This document shows positions 45,743 to 55,792 of a stretch of 64,000 nucleotides of DNA, one piece after another (the stretch's first letter is position 1; each line of letters opens with the position of its first letter). The stretch is taken from assembly GCF_027921445.1 (NCBI RefSeq), contig NZ_CP115667.1, positions 744,001 to 808,000 on the forward strand, in the 5' to 3' direction. The notes beneath the pieces are model-generated. The model worked only from the letters and a program-made list of their open reading frames with translations, made no database searches and was not told the origin of the DNA. A program made the position numbers and the translations under genes. This stretch comes from Peptoniphilus equinus (GTDB taxonomy: Bacteria; Bacillota; Clostridia; Tissierellales; Peptoniphilaceae).

Positions 45743-46991
45743 ATTGCAGTTTACTCAAGATGGCCTCCAACACTTGCGATAAGGCATATTTCCCGTGATA
45801 ATATGACAAGCCGCCTTGAAAATAGACAGCATAAGGAGCTCTCATAGGTCCGTCTGCGGAAAGTTCTATTGAGGAACCTTCTATAAATCCTCCTGCCGCC
45901 ATGATGACAGGATCTTCATATCCGGGCATATCCCAAGGGGTCGGCGTAAATTGATGATCCACCGGTGAAGCGCTTTGTATAGCACTGCAAAAGGCTTCCA
46001 ATAGCTCGGGACGTTTCAGTTCAATGCGAGTGATAATGTCAGAACGAGCATCTGTAGATCTGGGTAGTGTTGTAAAGCCTAAACATTCAAAGGTACGACT
46101 AAACAATCGAGCGACTTTAATGGCGTCTTCAACTATTTTAGGTGCGATAAACAGACCTTGTAAAATTTGACGTGTCATACCGAAGGTTAAACCACATTCT
46201 TTCCCTATGCCGGGTGCCGTTAAGCGATTGGCTACCTTCTCGATAATCTCTCGACGACCTACAATATATCCCCCACTGTAGGCCAAGCCCCCCCCTGGAT
46301 TTTTGATAAGGGATCCGGCCATAAAGTCACAACCATACTCTGTCGGTTCGACAGTATCAGTAAATTCGCCGTAACAATTATCCATAAAGATGAGAATGTT
46401 CGGATACGCTTTTTTGATGGCTGAAATCGTTGTTTTCAGCTCATCAGTCGTAAAGGCACGACGATTGGAGTATCCTGTTGAGCGTTGAATGGCAATGATT
46501 TTAGTATTGGAGTGGATGGTATCAAGCGTAGCCTGAATATCCAGAGTGCCATTCTTAAGCTCAACCTGATTATACTGAATCCCTTGAGATAGAAAATTTC
46601 CATATTCATCGCCATCAAGACCAATGGTCTTTCTCAATGTATCATAAGGACTACCTGATATATAAAGCAATTCGTCCCCCGGGGCCAAAATGGCACTTAG
46701 GGCAAGGCTTATGGCATGGGTACCACTGACGATATTGGGGCGAACTAAAGCGTCTTCTGTATGAAACAGTGTGCTGTAGATAGCTTCAACCTTTTCTCTG
46801 CCTACATCGCCATAACCGTAGCCGGTCGTCCAGTTGAAATCTGTACTCTTCAGATCATGAGCTTGCATAGCTTTTAAAATTTTTATTTGATTTTGATAAG
46901 CAATATCTGCTTGCTGTGCTCCAAGTGCTGATAAATCAGCTTCAGCATTGGCAATAAGTTCTCTTACCTGTTCTTTTATACGTTGTCCCAA
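45741..46991 (-). CDS. Methionine gamma-lyase family PLP protein (YnbB type)
   Basis: 416 residues, fold type I PLP enzyme of the family often annotated as aluminium resistance protein. The PLP lysine is in GSLIKNPGGGLA; upstream are NIVSGTHAISLAL and IFMDNCYGEF with the Asp contacting the pyridine. The substrate in this family is not well established; homology to cystathionine/methionine gamma-lyases suggests C-S bond cleavage. In Bacillus ynbB follows miaA and hfq; here it follows miaA directly, with no hfq. It appears to start with TTG (46991), overlapping miaA by 16 bases with GGGGA as weak ribosome-binding site. Confidence 0.88.
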   Translation of the reverse strand: MGQRIKEQVRELIANAEADLSALGAQQADIAYQNQIKILKAMQAHDLKSTDFNWTTGYGYGDVGREKVEAIYSTLFHTEDALVRPNIVSGTHAISLALSAILAPGDELLYISGSPYDTLRKTIGLDGDEYGNFLSQGIQYNQVELKNGTLDIQATLDTIHSNTKIIAIQRSTGYSNRRAFTTDELKTTISAIKKAYPNILIFMDNCYGEFTDTVEPTEYGCDFMAGSLIKNPGGGLAYSGGYIVGRREIIEKVANRLTAPGIGKECGLTFGMTRQILQGLFIAPKIVEDAIKVARLFSRTFECLGFTTLPRSTDARSDIITRIELKRPELLEAFCSAIQSASPVDHQFTPTPWDMPGYEDPVIMAAGGFIEGSSIELSADGPMRAPYAVYFQGGLSYYHGKYALSQVLEAILSKLQ

Positions 46992-47881
46992 AGTTCTTTC
47001 CCCAATTCCAATATTTTATCTAAAAGTTTCGGATCTTCTCGATCTATCCAGTGAATTCGCTGATCTCGTCTAAAATACGTAAGTTGTCGTTTTGCGTAAT
47101 GACGGGAATTTTTTTGTATAGTATCAATCATCTCGTCATAGGAAATCATTCCTTTTAAATAGGCAATCACTTCTTTATAACCAATCGCACGAAAGGGTTT
47201 ACAGTCTTCTCCGTACACTGCCACAAGTCTTTGCACCTCGTCGATCAGGCCTTGTTCCACCATGTTAATTACACGGTGGTTGATGCGTTCATAGAGTTTC
47301 TGACGCGGCATAGTAAGGCCGATATAGAGCAGTTCATACTCGTTGTTTTCTCTGCGTAGATTTTCGGTTTCTCGAACAGCAGAGCTTGCAATTTCAATCG
47401 CACGCATGAGCCGTTGTGGATTCTTAGGATCAATATAGTGTGCCGCATTGGGATCGAGTGTCTTGAGTTTTTCAAAGAGATACGTTACGCCATACGCTTT
47501 GAAATCTTTCTCCAATGTTTTACGAAGTTGTACATCCTTCCCTATTGCCTGAAAAGAAAGATGATACACTATGGAATCAATATATAGACCTGTGCCGCCG
47601 ACGAGCATGGGCAATCTGTTGTTATCATTAATCTGTGTTATGAGCGACTTGGTCTGTGTCTGAAAATCGTAAACACTAAATTCCTCATTTGCTGTGGTAA
47701 TATCGATCATATGATGAGGAATATGTCCTCGATCCATAATTTTAGCTGTGCCGATATCAAAGTTTTTATAAACTTGCATGGAGTCTGCTGAAATAATCTC
47801 CCCGTGCCAACTACGCGCCAACTGTAAAGATAGTTCAGTTTTTCCAATTCCCGTAGGTCCGGTAAGAATAAAAAGTTTCAT
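46976..47881 (-). CDS. miaA: tRNA dimethylallyltransferase
   Basis: Transfers dimethylallyl from DMAPP to A37 of UNN-reading tRNAs; 301 residues. P-loop GPTGIGKTELS, ISADSMQVYKNFDIGTAK, GGTGLYIDS and the C-terminal KRQLTYFRRD helix are diagnostic. MiaB, encoded in the same cluster at 52256, carries out the next step (methylthiolation). It abuts mutL with no gap. Confidence 0.96.
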   Translation of the reverse strand: MKLFILTGPTGIGKTELSLQLARSWHGEIISADSMQVYKNFDIGTAKIMDRGHIPHHMIDITTANEEFSVYDFQTQTKSLITQINDNNRLPMLVGGTGLYIDSIVYHLSFQAIGKDVQLRKTLEKDFKAYGVTYLFEKLKTLDPNAAHYIDPKNPQRLMRAIEIASSAVRETENLRRENNEYELLYIGLTMPRQKLYERINHRVINMVEQGLIDEVQRLVAVYGEDCKPFRAIGYKEVIAYLKGMISYDEMIDTIQKNSRHYAKRQLTYFRRDQRIHWIDREDPKLLDKILELGKELWDNV

Positions 47882-49741
47882 TTAACCTCGTAAAAATAGT
47901 TTTTCTAAATCCCGTTGGTCTAAACGCACCACTGTAGGACGACCGTGAGGGCAGGTATACGGGTCTTCACAGGCGAGTAGAGACGTCTTAAGACCCTGTA
48001 TCGCTGCAAAGCTCAACGTTGTGTTAGCTTTTATCGCAGCCTTACACGCTTTTTTCATAATAGTATAAGGACTAATTTCATAGGCGGAAGTCGACGCTTC
48101 TGTTAATGTGAGTAACGAGTGGCGTAGAAAATCTTCAAAATTCACAGGGGCAATGAGCGGCACGGCACGCACAATAATTGAATCGGCAGAAAAAACTTCG
48201 ACATCAAACCCCACAGTATTTAGTGTGGCGCTTAGCTTGTCAAATGCCACCATTTCCTCAGCACTCAGTCCTATGATTTCAGGCTTTAAGAGAAGCTGAC
48301 TGTCCACTTGACAGTCGTTATATTGTTTTAAGAATTTCTCATAGTGTACACGCTCATGAGCGGCGTGTTGATCCATCAAGAAAAAAACGCCGTCTCTAGC
48401 TTCAAAAATAATATAGGTACCGAAAAGCGCACCTACAATGCGAGCATCTTGTAATGGCTTCTTCCTCAAGTCTGGTATTTTAGACATATCGCTTCTATCA
48501 GTATCAATACGCTTTAAATCCGTCCTAGCGGTTTGCATCGAGGTGGTATCCTCTTTCAGAGACTGTGCTGTAGGTACAGACCTCAGTTTGTCATGTGAGT
48601 CTAACAGGTCATCTCGGTCGCTATAGGGGGTTATCGTATCATGCACCTCAGATTGAATTTGAGAGGTCGTTTCTCCTTCCGGATCGTCCCGGTATAGGTC
48701 AAAAATGGTGACTAAGGGTTCCGAGGCTGTTTGAGAAGGGATATGGGACGAGATAAAAGTTTTAGTTGTTGCAAGGGAAACTTCAGCTAAGTCACGAATG
48801 GACTGCATCAACATCGGCCCATTAGAAAACTTTACTTCATTTTTTTGAGGGTGAATATTGATGTCAATAAGTTTCGGGTCAATGGTGAGATAGATGACAA
48901 AACAAGGATAGCGGTCCAAAGGTATGGATGAACGATAAGCTTTTTCAATTAATCGTGCTAATTCCACATTCCAAATGTAGCGGCCATTGATAAAAAGATA
49001 TTGTTCTGTACGCTGGCTTCGATACAGTGTATTGTCGGAAAAGAAAGCTTTGACACTATAGTGGTCAAAATCTTTTTCAATATAATTCATTTGAGCCACC
49101 ATATTCCCCAAAATAGAGTAAACATGGTCTTTTAGCGACGTGCTTGTCGATGATTGAAAGAGTATTCTTGAGTTTTTGATAAGTTTAAAAGCACAGTGCG
49201 GTGTGCCAAGCGCAATCTTTTTTACCATATCGACGATACGATGCAGCTCTACACTTTCAGCCTTTAAAAATTTTTTGCGTACCGGGGTATGTTCAAAGAT
49301 ATCCGTGATATAAAATGTCGTGCCTACGGGAACCCCGATTTTATTTTGCGCGACAATATCACCGTGTTGGACGAGAGTTCTCGACCCGGTCACACTGTCT
49401 TTGGTTTTGGTCAGTAGCTCCACGGTGGCGATACTGGCAATACTTGCTAAAGCTTCGCCACGGAATCCCAGAGATTTTAAATAATTCAAGTCGTCAAATT
49501 GTGCCATTTTTGATGTGGCATGGCGAAGAAATGCCTTGTCAATATCCTCCGATTCAATGCCGGTACCATTGTCTCTGACACTAATCCCCTCGGTAGCGGT
49601 GCCTTTGATTTCTACTGTAATTGATGTGGCTTGCGCGTCAATGGAATTTTCGATGAGTTCTTTAACTATGGCTGCAGGATTTTCAATAATTTCACCGGCG
49701 GCAATTTTTGAAATCGTCTTTTCATCCAGAATATTTATCAT
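47882..49741 (-). CDS. mutL: DNA mismatch repair protein MutL
   Basis: 619 residues. N-terminal GHKL ATPase: IAAGEIIENPAAIVKELIENSIDA, DNGTGI, RHATSKM, GFRGEALASI. A variable linker (about 340-420) leads to the C-terminal dimerisation and endonuclease domain with DQHAAHERVHYE, ACKAAIKAN and CPHGRPT, so this is the nicking type of MutL expected in bacteria without MutH. The start overlaps the mutS end by 20 bases. Confidence 0.97.
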   Translation of the reverse strand: MINILDEKTISKIAAGEIIENPAAIVKELIENSIDAQATSITVEIKGTATEGISVRDNGTGIESEDIDKAFLRHATSKMAQFDDLNYLKSLGFRGEALASIASIATVELLTKTKDSVTGSRTLVQHGDIVAQNKIGVPVGTTFYITDIFEHTPVRKKFLKAESVELHRIVDMVKKIALGTPHCAFKLIKNSRILFQSSTSTSLKDHVYSILGNMVAQMNYIEKDFDHYSVKAFFSDNTLYRSQRTEQYLFINGRYIWNVELARLIEKAYRSSIPLDRYPCFVIYLTIDPKLIDINIHPQKNEVKFSNGPMLMQSIRDLAEVSLATTKTFISSHIPSQTASEPLVTIFDLYRDDPEGETTSQIQSEVHDTITPYSDRDDLLDSHDKLRSVPTAQSLKEDTTSMQTARTDLKRIDTDRSDMSKIPDLRKKPLQDARIVGALFGTYIIFEARDGVFFLMDQHAAHERVHYEKFLKQYNDCQVDSQLLLKPEIIGLSAEEMVAFDKLSATLNTVGFDVEVFSADSIIVRAVPLIAPVNFEDFLRHSLLTLTEASTSAYEISPYTIMKKACKAAIKANTTLSFAAIQGLKTSLLACEDPYTCPHGRPTVVRLDQRDLEKLFLRG

Positions 49742-52274
49742 AATTCATCTTTGCTCCTTCGACAATCTTTTGAAGAAGATTTAAAGATTCCAGGGGGGAC
49801 AAGGAATTAATATCCACTTCGCTGAGATTCTTCAAAAATGGCAACACGGGGTTGTGAGTCGGTTGGACAGGGACATCGACATGAACAGATTGTCCTTTGT
49901 TCTCATGTTCATCCAATACGATTTTTGCACGAGCAATAACCGCATCATTAATTCCCGCGAGTTTCGCCACATCGATGCCATAACTTCGATCGCTTGCACC
50001 TTCAATAACTTGGCGTAAAAAAATAATTTGATCGCCATCATGATCAACAGCAATCGAAAGATTTTTAAGGCCGGATAAGGATGTGCTCAATTGAGTCAGT
50101 TCATGGTAGTGCGTTGCAAATAGCGTCTTTGCTTTAGTCGTGGTGACCAAGTACTCAGTAATCGCCCACGCAATAGCAATCCCGTCATATGTGCTCGTTC
50201 CCCGCCCCACTTCATCAAGAAGAATCAATGAGGCATTCGTGGCGTGATCTAAAATATTGGCGACTTCTTTCATCTCCACCATAAAGGTACTGTCGCCACC
50301 CGCTAAATTGTCGCTGGCTCCTATACGTGTAAAGATACGGTCTACAAGCGACCAGTGAAAAGCAGTAGCCGGCACGTAAGAACCCATTTGCGCCATTAAC
50401 GTTATCAAGGCCACTTGTCGCATATATGTGGACTTCCCTGCCATATTGGGCCCGGTAATAAGAAGAAAATAAGTCTCAGCGTTCATGCTAGTGTTATTGG
50501 GAACAAATTGGATGTCTCGTCCCATAGCTTCTACAATAGGATGACGACCTTCTACGATAGTAAGCTGCGGTGTGTCGCTAATAACAGGACGTACATAATG
50601 ATAGGTTCTGGCCACTTGTGCGAGGCTAAAAAGACAATCTAAAGTACCGATATATTCAGCAACGTTTTGAATCGTACCGAGGGCATTGAAAATAGTACTT
50701 CGAAGCGCTGTCAAAATTTCCATTTGACGCTCAATAGCACGCTCCTTTGACCCATTGATTTTGCGTTCCAAAGCTTTTAGCTCTACAGTAAAATAGCGTT
50801 CACTGCCAACTAAAGTTTGCTTTCGGATATAATCCTCGGGAACTTTGTCGGTGAACGATTTGGTGACATCAATAAAATAACCCAAAATTTTATTATATTT
50901 AATCTTTAGCGTTTTGATATCGGTACGCTTGCGCTCTTTAGTCTCCAAGTCTAAAAGTAACGCTTGTCCACCTTCCGAGGCTTGATAGAGCTCATCCAAG
51001 TCCTTATCATACCCTTTGCGAATAAAAGGAAGTTCCAAATTCACAGGAGGATCAGATATCAGCGTGTTCTGTATCAAATGACTTAAAGCTGTTGTATCGG
51101 GGATTTTTTCGCCAAAATGGTGTAATACATCATCTGGAGACGCAGTTAAAAGGGATTTGACTTTGGTGAATTGGTCTAAAGATGTTGCCAAAGCGACACA
51201 GTCTTTAGGGGATAACTGTTCACTGGCAATTTTAAAACTCAGACGTTCAATATCCAAGGTTTGTTTCAAGGCACTACGAATGGCATCAAAGCGCATTAAA
51301 TCTTCCAAAGCACTTTTAATCATATCCTGACGGGATATGATAGCCGCTTTATTTCGTAAAGGTTTTTCAATCCACTTTCTAAGAGTACGAGATCCCATGG
51401 CTGTTTCACAGTTATCTAATACGGCGTAGAGAGAACCTTTTTTACGACGCGTTTGAATGGATGCCACCAGTTCTAAATTATATTTCGAAGTCTCATCAAT
51501 GGTCATGTATTCTTCCGGATCATAACGATGAACAGCCTTCAAATGTTGAAGTGACACTTTTTGAGTCGTAGCTAAATAGTTAATCAGCATAAAAAGAGCC
51601 GGTGAGTTGATTTTCGAAATGGATGTTACTACATCACTATTGAGGACATCTCTTACCTCCGGCAAGAGTTTTTGTAAGGTCTCATTCAGATGTGTATAGT
51701 AGATGCCATCTTTAGCCGGCATGGTTGCTGAGCTGTAGAGGATTTCGCTTGGGGTAATACGACTGAGCTCGTCCATAAAAAATTGAGATTTCTCTTTTTG
51801 AGACAAGAAAGTTTGCGACGTTGTAAAAATTTCACCGGTGGTATAGTCCCCGTAGGCAAGATACAGTGTCGCACCATGATCCACATAACTCAGTAAAAAG
51901 TTGTTGTCCACAGAAAGATAGTCGGTATCACTAAATGTTCCCGGCGTTATAATCTTTGTTACAGCACGTTTCACCAAGTTTTTGGTCAGTTTCGGATCTT
52001 CCACTTGATCGACAATAGCCACCTTATATCCGGCATCCAGCATTTTTGAAATGTAGGTGTCACTCACGTGATAAGGCACGCCGCACATTGGGATATCTTC
52101 TTGTTTGTTGCTCCGTTTAGTCAGCGTCAACCCCAAAACTTTCGATGCCAACAACGCATCGTCATAAAACATTTCATAAAAATCGCCTAATCGATAAAAA
52201 AGAACTTCCTCTTGGTAGTCCTTTTTTATTTCCATATATTGTTGCATCATTGGGGTTAAATTTTCGTTTGACAT
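49722..52274 (-). CDS. mutS: DNA mismatch repair protein MutS
   Basis: MutS1-type mismatch sensor, 850 residues. N-terminal mismatch-binding domain with the F-x-E motif in GDFYEMFYDDA, connector, lever/clamp, then the ABC ATPase: GPNMAGKSTYMRQVA, STFMVEMKEVANIL, LILLDEVGRGTSTYDG. A GGAGGGGAG ribosome-binding site lies in the miaB end; the genes overlap by 19 bases. The C-terminal beta-clamp or tetramer region is present though short. Confidence 0.97.
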   Translation of the reverse strand: MSNENLTPMMQQYMEIKKDYQEEVLFYRLGDFYEMFYDDALLASKVLGLTLTKRSNKQEDIPMCGVPYHVSDTYISKMLDAGYKVAIVDQVEDPKLTKNLVKRAVTKIITPGTFSDTDYLSVDNNFLLSYVDHGATLYLAYGDYTTGEIFTTSQTFLSQKEKSQFFMDELSRITPSEILYSSATMPAKDGIYYTHLNETLQKLLPEVRDVLNSDVVTSISKINSPALFMLINYLATTQKVSLQHLKAVHRYDPEEYMTIDETSKYNLELVASIQTRRKKGSLYAVLDNCETAMGSRTLRKWIEKPLRNKAAIISRQDMIKSALEDLMRFDAIRSALKQTLDIERLSFKIASEQLSPKDCVALATSLDQFTKVKSLLTASPDDVLHHFGEKIPDTTALSHLIQNTLISDPPVNLELPFIRKGYDKDLDELYQASEGGQALLLDLETKERKRTDIKTLKIKYNKILGYFIDVTKSFTDKVPEDYIRKQTLVGSERYFTVELKALERKINGSKERAIERQMEILTALRSTIFNALGTIQNVAEYIGTLDCLFSLAQVARTYHYVRPVISDTPQLTIVEGRHPIVEAMGRDIQFVPNNTSMNAETYFLLITGPNMAGKSTYMRQVALITLMAQMGSYVPATAFHWSLVDRIFTRIGASDNLAGGDSTFMVEMKEVANILDHATNASLILLDEVGRGTSTYDGIAIAWAITEYLVTTTKAKTLFATHYHELTQLSTSLSGLKNLSIAVDHDGDQIIFLRQVIEGASDRSYGIDVAKLAGINDAVIARAKIVLDEHENKGQSVHVDVPVQPTHNPVLPFLKNLSEVDINSLSPLESLNLLQKIVEGAKMNYDKYSG

Positions 52275-53665
52275 AACTCCCCTCCCAAATTAAATGAATT
52301 GGCATGGGTTATTTTGACAGGCACAATGTGACCGATAAGTTCTTTACTGCCGGTAAGGTTGACAAGTTTAAACTCATCGCTGCGTCCCACCACACGATCA
52401 GGATTTTTTTTGCTGGTATCTTCAACTAAGACATCAACAACTTTTCCGATATAAGCTTTATTTTTTTTCTCTTGAATCGGATAAAGCACGTCAATTAAGC
52501 GTTGGAATCGATCATGTTTGACGTCATCGGGGACTTGATCTGCCCTGTTGTAAGCCTGCGTACCTTCCCTTGGCGAGTAAATAAAGGTAAATGAGGTATC
52601 GTATTCCACCTGTCGCACTAAATCCAGAGTATCTTGAAAGTCAGCTTCCGTCTCTGATGGAAATCCCACCATTAAATCCGTACACAACGCAATATCAGGA
52701 TTGACTGTTTTGATTTTATCGATAGTACGAAGGTAATCTTCTCGGGTATACTTGCGATTCATAGCTTGAAGCACCGCATTTGAACCCGCTTGTACCGGCA
52801 AGTGTAAGAAATTGGAAAGATTTGGCAATTCTTTAAAGCACTGGATTAAATCATTAGAAATATCTTTAGGGTGAGAGGTCATAAACCTTATCCGAGCCAA
52901 GTCTGGGATATCAGCGATCTGACGTAGCAACTCCGAAAATGACACAGGTGTTGTTAAATTTTTGCCGTAGGAATTGACATTTTGCCCGAGAAGGGTGACT
53001 TCTTTTGTGCCATGGTGCACTAAGGATCGGATTTCGTCACAAATCGACTCAGCCGTGCGGCTGGTTTCCCGACCTCGTGTATAAGGAACGATACAGTAAG
53101 TGCAAAAGTTGTTACAACCATACATAATATTCACATAGGATTTAAACGGATAAAGACGATCGGCACCTATGGCATCATTAAGAGGATTCTTTTCTTCTTG
53201 AATGTCAATTTGTAGCTTACCTGTCTGGGTGTAACGATACAAAAGCTCAGGTAGCTTCCAGACATTATTGGTTCCGAAAATTAAATCTACATTTTCAAAT
53301 TTATCCAAAACGTAATCTCGAGATGGCTGTCGTTGCATCATACAACCACAAACGCCGCAAATGAGATCTTTTTTTACGGATTTTAAATGTTTGAGGATGC
53401 CCAGCTGACCGTACACCTTATCCTCGGCAGAGTGTCGCACGGAACAGGTATTCACTAATACCAGGTCACTCTCTTCATAAGAGGATACCATCTCATAGCC
53501 GATTTTTTGTAATAGCCAATTAATTTTTTCCGAGTCATGTTCATTCATTTGACAGCCATGGGTAATAATGCAAGCCTTTTTGCCCTGCACTTCCCCACGG
53601 AGCAAGTCAATATATCGGCTGACACTGGTGTTATAATCCTCAATTAAATTTAAATTATCTAACAT
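52256..53665 (-). CDS. miaB: tRNA-2-methylthio-N6-dimethylallyladenosine synthase
   Basis: Radical SAM methylthiotransferase, 469 residues. N-terminal MTTase domain (ITHGCQMNEHDSEK, NTCSVRHSAEDK, CGCMMQ), radical SAM CNNFCTYCIVPYTRGRE, TRAM domain at the C-terminus. HGCQMNEHDSE and NTCSVR distinguish it from rimO in the same window. First gene of the mutS-mutL-miaA cluster; it follows the LysR gene after 20 bases, so it could share that gene's promoter. Confidence 0.96.
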   Translation of the reverse strand: MLDNLNLIEDYNTSVSRYIDLLRGEVQGKKACIITHGCQMNEHDSEKINWLLQKIGYEMVSSYEESDLVLVNTCSVRHSAEDKVYGQLGILKHLKSVKKDLICGVCGCMMQRQPSRDYVLDKFENVDLIFGTNNVWKLPELLYRYTQTGKLQIDIQEEKNPLNDAIGADRLYPFKSYVNIMYGCNNFCTYCIVPYTRGRETSRTAESICDEIRSLVHHGTKEVTLLGQNVNSYGKNLTTPVSFSELLRQIADIPDLARIRFMTSHPKDISNDLIQCFKELPNLSNFLHLPVQAGSNAVLQAMNRKYTREDYLRTIDKIKTVNPDIALCTDLMVGFPSETEADFQDTLDLVRQVEYDTSFTFIYSPREGTQAYNRADQVPDDVKHDRFQRLIDVLYPIQEKKNKAYIGKVVDVLVEDTSKKNPDRVVGRSDEFKLVNLTGSKELIGHIVPVKITHANSFNLGGELCQTKI

Positions 53666-53685
53666 TTTTCTCCCAATCTAAATGG

Positions 53686-54630
53686 TCAGCCTTGCATTGT
53701 GGTCGCCATTCGTAAAAATTCTTTTGTAGCCTGTTTCATGTAACGATTCTTTTTATAGTAGAAGGCTATATTTCGTGTACTGAAGCTGTCATCAATTTTA
53801 TAGTATGTCACTTTATCATTTTTCCCGGTAGAACGGACCAAAATATCTGAGATAAAGGAGATACCAATACCGTTTAACGTCATATTAAAGCTGGTAATCT
53901 GCTGATCCAATTCAAAGGCGATGTTCGGTTTGAACCCGGCATCATTAAAGATCGTATCAGCTTTTAATCGGGTGTCATTGCCTTCTTTTAAAAAGATAAA
54001 AGGATATTCTTTAAACAGGTCAATGGCCACAGCATCGACAGATTCATCTAAAAATTGACGAGATATAATACTTTCATAACTTAAGGCTTTGTCGTGCAGC
54101 ACGTCATTAATTTTATAATGACTTGGTACAGCTAAAATAACATTGTCGCGCAAGTATACCGTAGCGTCATAATTGACGTCATCATACGGGAAGTTGTCGA
54201 TGACAAGATCCAAGTCTCCTGCAGCAAGACGCTCTTCCAACTCAGATGTGCTATATTCACGAATTCGAAGGTCCACATTGGGATATTTCGCCGAGAATTT
54301 TGCCATTAAATCAGGCAGTGCATGAGAAATAAATAGGGATGTACCGCCTATGGAGATTGAACCGCGACGCAGCTCACCTAGATCATTTAAATAGTTTTCA
54401 AAATTTTCTTCGACTTCTTTGATCTCTTCCACAGCTTTGATATAGGCCTGACCAAACTCGGTTAAACCAATGGGTTTGGTACTTCGGTCAAAGATTTCAT
54501 AACCTAAAGACAGCTCTACTTTTTTAATAGCAGCGCTTAAGGACGGTTGAGAAATAAATAAATTTTTTGCAGCTTTGGAAAAACTTCGTTCTTTGTATAC
54601 TTCGTATACATATTCCATTCCTCTAAACAT
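53686..54630 (-). CDS. LysR family transcriptional regulator
   Basis: 314 residues: N-terminal winged helix (RSFSKAAKNLFISQPSLSAAIKKVELSLGYEIF) and a periplasmic-binding-like effector domain from about 90 (GSISIGGTSLFISHALPDLM). The target is unknown. It lies between a terminator that closes the ribose operon and miaB; LysR regulators often act on a divergent neighbour, but none is divergent here. The start at 54630 is preceded by a triple AGGT repeat abutting the ATG; an alternative ATG at 54618 has AGAGGA before it, but would shorten the first helix. Confidence 0.88.
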   Translation of the reverse strand: MFRGMEYVYEVYKERSFSKAAKNLFISQPSLSAAIKKVELSLGYEIFDRSTKPIGLTEFGQAYIKAVEEIKEVEENFENYLNDLGELRRGSISIGGTSLFISHALPDLMAKFSAKYPNVDLRIREYSTSELEERLAAGDLDLVIDNFPYDDVNYDATVYLRDNVILAVPSHYKINDVLHDKALSYESIISRQFLDESVDAVAIDLFKEYPFIFLKEGNDTRLKADTIFNDAGFKPNIAFELDQQITSFNMTLNGIGISFISDILVRSTGKNDKVTYYKIDDSFSTRNIAFYYKKNRYMKQATKEFLRMATTMQG

Positions 54631-54673
54631 ACCTACCTACCTATAATAAAATTCGATTTATAAAGCTTACTAT

Positions 54674-54702
54674 ATAATAATAAAAATTCAGCTTATTTAC
54701 AA
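54674..54702 (-). promoter_or_regulatory. Promoter of the LysR gene (and possibly miaB-mutS-mutL)
   Basis: On the minus strand TTGTAA (54702-54697), 17 bases, TATTAT (54679-54674), about 45 bases before the LysR start. The surrounding 54631-54790 is A/T-rich without other features I can support. Confidence 0.55.
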
Positions 54703-54794
54703 GTATTTGAGCCCAGTTATAGATTTAAAGTTATACTATAGCTAGCATTCAACCATCTGAGTTTTCCATGTCCATCACTATTGGATAGTCAAGT

Positions 54795-54823
54795 ATAAAA
54801 AAAGATGAAGTATGAACTTCATC
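54795..54823 (-). terminator. Terminator of the ribose operon
   Basis: On the minus strand GATGAAGT, loop TCAT, ACTTCATC (plus coordinates 54823-54804), followed by a run of seven T. It lies about 35 bases after the rbsK stop codon. Confidence 0.8.
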
Positions 54824-54857
54824 AATTTAAACATGTTTGTGCATTACAAGCGGAACT

Positions 54858-55784
54858 TTATGACATAGTTTTTAAAAAGTCTTCAATTTCCTTTTCTGTA
54901 GGCATGGAAACTGCCGTGCCACGTTTTTGAACTGCTAAGGCGGCTACTGCCGTGGCAAAGTGAGCGGCATCTTTTAAAGTTTCGCCGCGACTGAGCGCAG
55001 TCAAAAGGCCACCATTAAAAGCGTCGCCTGCACCGGTGGAATCTACAGCTTCAACGGTATAGGCAGGTATAATTTCGTCAAATTCACTGTTATAAATGTA
55101 CGCACCTTTGGTCCCAAGAGTGATGACCACTTCCTCCACGCCCATCGTGAGAAGTTGATCTTTAGCAGCCCTTGCTGAGTCTAAATCCGAGACAGTAATG
55201 CCGGTAAGCCCCTCAGCTTCGGTTTCATTAGGCGTGATAAGAGCGACATGATGCAAAATATTTTTGTCAAATTCAATGACCGGCGCCGGATTTAATATAA
55301 CTTTAACATTGTTGTCATGAGCAAGCTGCGCCATCTTTTCATTGGCATCCTGATTGACTTCATGTTGTAACAGCACAAAGTCACAAGATTGCAGCGTAGG
55401 CACTAAGGCTTCAATTTCATCTTCCGTAAAACTTTCACATGCTCCGGGTACAATAAGAATTTGATTTTCAGCTGTAGTTTCATCGACACAGATTAAAGCA
55501 GCACCGGTGGATTCTGTATCACTTTGGATAATATGCTCCGTATTCATATGAAGTGTTTTAGCAGTGTCTAAAGCGAATGCCCCAAAGTTATCCTTACCAA
55601 TTTTAGTGACGGTGACTACATCTGCACCGGATTTATGTGCAGCTACCGCTTGATTGAATCCTTTGCCGCCGGGTCCCATTTGAAAAGAACTACCTCTGAC
55701 AGTGCGTCCCGGAGTCGGAAGACGGTCAGCTCGCGAGCTGAGATCCACAACAAAGCTTCCGAATACCATTACTTTATTTTTCAT
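54858..55784 (-). CDS. rbsK: Ribokinase
   Basis: PfkB-family kinase (308 residues) phosphorylating ribose to ribose 5-phosphate. GSFVVDLSSRADRLPTPG and GPGGKGFNQAVAA bind ribose, and TGAGDAFNGG holds the anion hole and catalytic Asp. AAGGTGAT precedes the ATG. It is last in the rbs operon, behind a strong terminator hairpin that probably lowers its expression relative to the binding protein. Confidence 0.92.
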   Translation of the reverse strand: MKNKVMVFGSFVVDLSSRADRLPTPGRTVRGSSFQMGPGGKGFNQAVAAHKSGADVVTVTKIGKDNFGAFALDTAKTLHMNTEHIIQSDTESTGAALICVDETTAENQILIVPGACESFTEDEIEALVPTLQSCDFVLLQHEVNQDANEKMAQLAHDNNVKVILNPAPVIEFDKNILHHVALITPNETEAEGLTGITVSDLDSARAAKDQLLTMGVEEVVITLGTKGAYIYNSEFDEIIPAYTVEAVDSTGAGDAFNGGLLTALSRGETLKDAAHFATAVAALAVQKRGTAVSMPTEKEIEDFLKTMS

Positions 55785-55792
55785 AAATCACC

